Positions 61,639 to 64,000 of a DNA stretch of 64,000 nt are shown one piece after another. Numbering within the stretch: the first letter of the stretch is position 1; every line of letters begins with the position of its first letter. The DNA is from Rhodobacteraceae bacterium HLUCCA12 (GTDB lineage Bacteria; Pseudomonadota; Alphaproteobacteria; Rhodobacterales; Rhodobacteraceae). The notes under the pieces are model-generated. The model was not told the DNA's origin. It did not search any database and saw only the letters and a list, made by a program, of their open reading frames with translations. The position numbers were made by a program, and so were the translations under genes. Location of the stretch: assembly GCA_001314715.1 (NCBI GenBank), contig LJSV01000005.1, positions 1-64,000 on the forward strand. The letters are read 5' to 3'.

Positions 61639-63243
61639 TCAGGCCTGTCCGGTGGCAATGGGGCTGGTATCCTGCATCCGCAGAATGCGCTGCATCAGGC
61701 GTTCGGTCAGGTCGCGGCGGATCTGCGCATGTTCGGGGTCCGACCACAGGTTCCTGATCTCCAGCGGGTCTTCCTGAAGGTCATACAACTCGCCCCGCGC
61801 CGCCCCGCGATAGACCGACAGCCGGTAGCGCTGCGTGACCAGCGAGCGCAGGCGCACGGGTTCCTTGAAGCCCAGGAAGGCGCGCTGGTTGTCCTCTTCG
61901 ATCAGCACCTCGTCGCGGTCGGGCGCAGCGCCCGTCACGGCCCCCAGAAGCGAGGTTCCCTGAAACCCGTTGAACGGCGCGAGCCCGGCACGGTCCAGCA
62001 CCGTGGCCGAGATGTCGATGGTCGACCCCAGACTGGCGGTCTGCGCCTGTTGCTGACCCTCCAGCGCCGGATCGGAATAGATGAAGGGCACGCGCACCAG
62101 CCCGTCATAATGCATCGGCCCCTTGAGCATGAGCTGGTGGTCGCCCATGAAATCACCGTGGTCCGAGGTGAACATCACCACCGTATCCCGGTCGAGCCCG
62201 GTTTCGCCCAGCACCTGCATGATCCGGGCGACGGCATCGTCGATCATGGTGATCGAGCCATAGGTCAGCGCGATGGCCTGGCGCACATCGGCCTCGGTCA
62301 CGGCCTGCGCGATCCACGAATTGCGGTCCTGCTCGCCGCTGTCGCGCGCCTCGCGCAGCAGGCGCACCGGCTCGGGCAGGTCGTTGCCGCGCAGGTTGAA
62401 ACTGGGCGGCAGGTCCACGTCGGCGGGGTTGTAGAGGTCGAAATACCGGCCCGGCGGCGTGAACGGGTGGTGCGGGTCATTGAACGAGCATTGTAGAAAG
62501 AACGGGCGATCATCGTCACCCGTGGCGCGGCTGCGCAGGAACGCCTCGGCATGGTCGCGGATGTAGAAGGTCGAATACAGCTCTTCCGGGACGCGGGTGC
62601 GCCAGGCCTGGAAATCCGACATGCCCCCGTCCCAGGGCAGCGCGTTTTCCGACCCGATCAGCGCTTTCGAGCCGGGATGCCGTGCCTCAAGCCAGCGGCT
62701 ATAATGGCCATGAACCTGGTCGCAGTGCATCGCCGTCAGATCGACATGTTCGAACCCGTAGTAGGGCAGTTTCAGATCGTGTTCCGGGTCTTCCCAGGCC
62801 AGCGCAGTTTCCTGATTGTAAAGCGGATGCGACAAATCCTCGATCACGGCCTCGTCCAGCCCCGGCGGGGGCGGCTGGTGGTTGCCCGGATCGGGCCGTT
62901 TGGCGACGGCCTTCCACGGGCTCATGTTCTGAAGATGGATCTTGCCCACCGCCGCCGTGTGATAGCCCCCCGCGCGCAGGATCTGGGTATAGGTCACCGC
63001 CCGCAGCGACAATGGTATCCCGTTCGAGCGCACGCCGTTCACCGACGAGGTGCGCCCGGTGATCATCGCAGCGCGATTGGGCATGCAGGCCGGATTGGTG
63101 ACATAGAAGCGGTCGAACCGCGTGCCCTTGCGGGCCAGCGCGTCGATGGCCGGGGTTTTCAGCACCGGGTTGCCGTAACAGCCCAGGTGGTTGACCCGTT
63201 GCTGATCGGTGATGAACAGAATGAAATTGGGGCGCTTGGCCAT
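61639..63243 (-). CDS. Type I sulfatase
   Basis: A 534-residue sulfatase of the alkaline phosphatase superfamily. The N-terminal PNFILFITDQQRVNHLGCYGN supplies metal-binding Asp residues. The sulfatase signature CMPNR (Cys53-x-Pro-x-Arg57) provides the cysteine that is converted to formylglycine, and later motifs are VVMFTSDHGDFMGDHQLMLKGPMHYDG and GKIHLQNM. No signal peptide is visible, so it acts in the cytoplasm on an imported sulfate ester. It heads a leftward operon with aldehyde dehydrogenase, tandem isomerase-like and DehI-like genes. A palindrome lies 86 bp upstream. No formylglycine-generating enzyme is in the window. Confidence 0.92.
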   Translation of the reverse strand: MAKRPNFILFITDQQRVNHLGCYGNPVLKTPAIDALARKGTRFDRFYVTNPACMPNRAAMITGRTSSVNGVRSNGIPLSLRAVTYTQILRAGGYHTAAVGKIHLQNMSPWKAVAKRPDPGNHQPPPPGLDEAVIEDLSHPLYNQETALAWEDPEHDLKLPYYGFEHVDLTAMHCDQVHGHYSRWLEARHPGSKALIGSENALPWDGGMSDFQAWRTRVPEELYSTFYIRDHAEAFLRSRATGDDDRPFFLQCSFNDPHHPFTPPGRYFDLYNPADVDLPPSFNLRGNDLPEPVRLLREARDSGEQDRNSWIAQAVTEADVRQAIALTYGSITMIDDAVARIMQVLGETGLDRDTVVMFTSDHGDFMGDHQLMLKGPMHYDGLVRVPFIYSDPALEGQQQAQTASLGSTIDISATVLDRAGLAPFNGFQGTSLLGAVTGAAPDRDEVLIEEDNQRAFLGFKEPVRLRSLVTQRYRLSVYRGAARGELYDLQEDPLEIRNLWSDPEHAQIRRDLTERLMQRILRMQDTSPIATGQA

Positions 63244-63328
63244 GCCGTACTCCGCTTTGCCGCTGGTCTGTGGAAACAGGCTAGGCATGGTTGGCGACGA
63301 TGGATAATAGCAATCCCGACTAGAGGAT

Positions 63329-63343
63329 ATAAGCCTGGCTTAT
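63329..63343. promoter_or_regulatory. Palindromic operator candidate upstream of the sulfatase operon
   Basis: ATAAGCC-T-GGCTTAT is a perfect 7-bp inverted repeat around one base, equal to ATAAG-N5-CTTAT. Its outer bases fit the T-N11-A pattern of LysR-type sites. It lies 86 bp before the sulfatase start and 74 bp from the end of the neighbouring monooxygenase gene, in an AT-richer patch. Confidence 0.55.
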
Positions 63344-63417
63344 GGCCGCGCCGCAAACGCGAACGACCGCGGTGCGGGCCCCACGGTCGCGCATCGCCCC
63401 TGTCGCCGGGTCAGGGC

Positions 63418-64000
63418 CTATGCGTCGGGGTCTTCGGCGGCCAGTTCCGCAAGCAGTTCGGCCTTGGCCGCGGCGTATTCGCGCGCCAGACGGTCCACCA
63501 GCGACGCCGCCGGCACCACCGATTGCACCGCGCCGATCCCCTGGCCCGAGCCCCAGACCTCTTTCCACGCCTTGGGCTTGGCGGAATCGCCGTCGGCAAA
63601 GCTCATCTCGGTGGGGGTCGCGGGCAGGTTGTCAGGGTCAAGCCCGGTGCGCGCGATCGACGGTTTCAGGTAATTGCCCGACACGCCGGTGAAGATCGAC
63701 GAGGTGACGATGTCTTCGGCGCCGCCCTCGACGATCATGCGCTTGTAATCGTCCTGGGCGTTCGCCTCCTGGGTGGCGATGAAGGGCGAGCCGACATAGC
63801 CCAGATCGGCCCCCATCGCCCGCGCCGCCAGGATCGCGCGCCCGGTCGATATCGCACCCGACAGCAGCAGCGGCCCGTCGAACCACTGGCGGATCTCGCC
63901 CACCAGCGCCATCGGGTTGATCGGCCCGGCATGCCCCCCGGCCCCGGCGGCCACCGCGATCAGCCCGTCGGCGCCCTTTTCAATGGCTTTGCGGGCAAAG
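63418..64000 (-). CDS. Nitronate monooxygenase family protein (partial, cut by window edge)
   Basis: The C-terminal 194 residues of an FMN-dependent nitronate monooxygenase (2-nitropropane dioxygenase family); the frame is still open at base 64000. Visible motifs are KGADGLIAVAAGAGGHAG, LLLSGAISTGRAILAARAMGADLGYVGSPFIAT (FMN phosphate region), and EVWGSGQGIGAVQSVVPAASLVDRL near the end. It oxidises alkyl nitronates or, in some relatives, reduces enoyl thioesters. It ends 174 bp before the sulfatase start on the same strand, with the palindrome between them. Confidence 0.85.
   Translation of the reverse strand, partial: FARKAIEKGADGLIAVAAGAGGHAGPINPMALVGEIRQWFDGPLLLSGAISTGRAILAARAMGADLGYVGSPFIATQEANAQDDYKRMIVEGGAEDIVTSSIFTGVSGNYLKPSIARTGLDPDNLPATPTEMSFADGDSAKPKAWKEVWGSGQGIGAVQSVVPAASLVDRLAREYAAAKAELLAELAAEDPDA

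Overview
The window is a 64 kb stretch of a high-GC alphaproteobacterial chromosome. It most resembles the Rhodobacteraceae/Roseobacter group. The hints are the hom-glpX-recJ gene order, the many periplasmic-binding-protein transporters (Opp/Dpp, Urt/Liv-like, ProU, TRAP, Tct), TadE/TadG proteins, and an integrase of the type common in marine Rhodobacterales. This placement is by recognition, not by a database search.

Layout. (1) 1-2.0 kb: a tyrosine integrase beside the 3' end of tRNA-Ser(CGA), which marks the right end of an integrated element lying off the left edge. (2) 2.1-11.7 kb: three M20-family amidohydrolases (one ArgE-like) read leftward and diverge from a complete five-gene oligopeptide ABC transporter; this looks like uptake and hydrolysis of peptides or N-acyl amino acids. 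(3) 11.8-17.5 kb: glutamate dehydrogenase, an orphan TadG/TadE/TadE set, a TetR regulator with a palindrome at its promoter, and a small lipoprotein. (4) 17.6-22 kb: core genes hom, glpX, recJ and tRNA-Glu(UUC). (5) 22.1-26.1 kb: an islet whose two main genes are an ATP-grasp enzyme and a 660-residue protein with papain-type active-site motifs, with an AT-rich promoter and a possible gene remnant behind it. (6) 26.1-37.7 kb: an amide-uptake locus, made of MarR, an AmiC-like amide sensor, a flotillin, a Tat-exported binding protein, two Liv/Urt permeases, an ATPase, an ABC ATPase fused in frame to an amidase, and an acyl-CoA synthetase. (7) 37.7-41.4 kb: YnfA and a ProX-ProW-ProV betaine transporter. 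(8) 41.6-47.1 kb: a TRAP transporter, a LysE exporter and a two-domain metallophosphatase. (9) 47.1-55.3 kb: one long leftward operon of IclR, acyl-CoA dehydrogenase, NDP-forming acyl-CoA ligase, TctC-TctB-TctA and an AcuI-like reductase. (10) 55.5-64 kb: a catabolic block with an amidohydrolase, HCCA-isomerase-like proteins, LysR, a DehI-like dehalogenase, an aldehyde dehydrogenase, a sulfatase and a truncated nitronate monooxygenase.

The two most unusual items are the ABC ATPase-amidase fusion (33488-35920) inside a self-contained amide-import and hydrolysis system, and the ATP-grasp/papain-like pair (22192-25568). Four separate transporter operons also carry a GC-rich hairpin exactly between the binding-protein gene and the next permease gene, which probably sets the high ratio of binding protein to membrane complex. 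Start codons were chosen from Shine-Dalgarno sites and family length, so several genes begin well inside their longest open frame.
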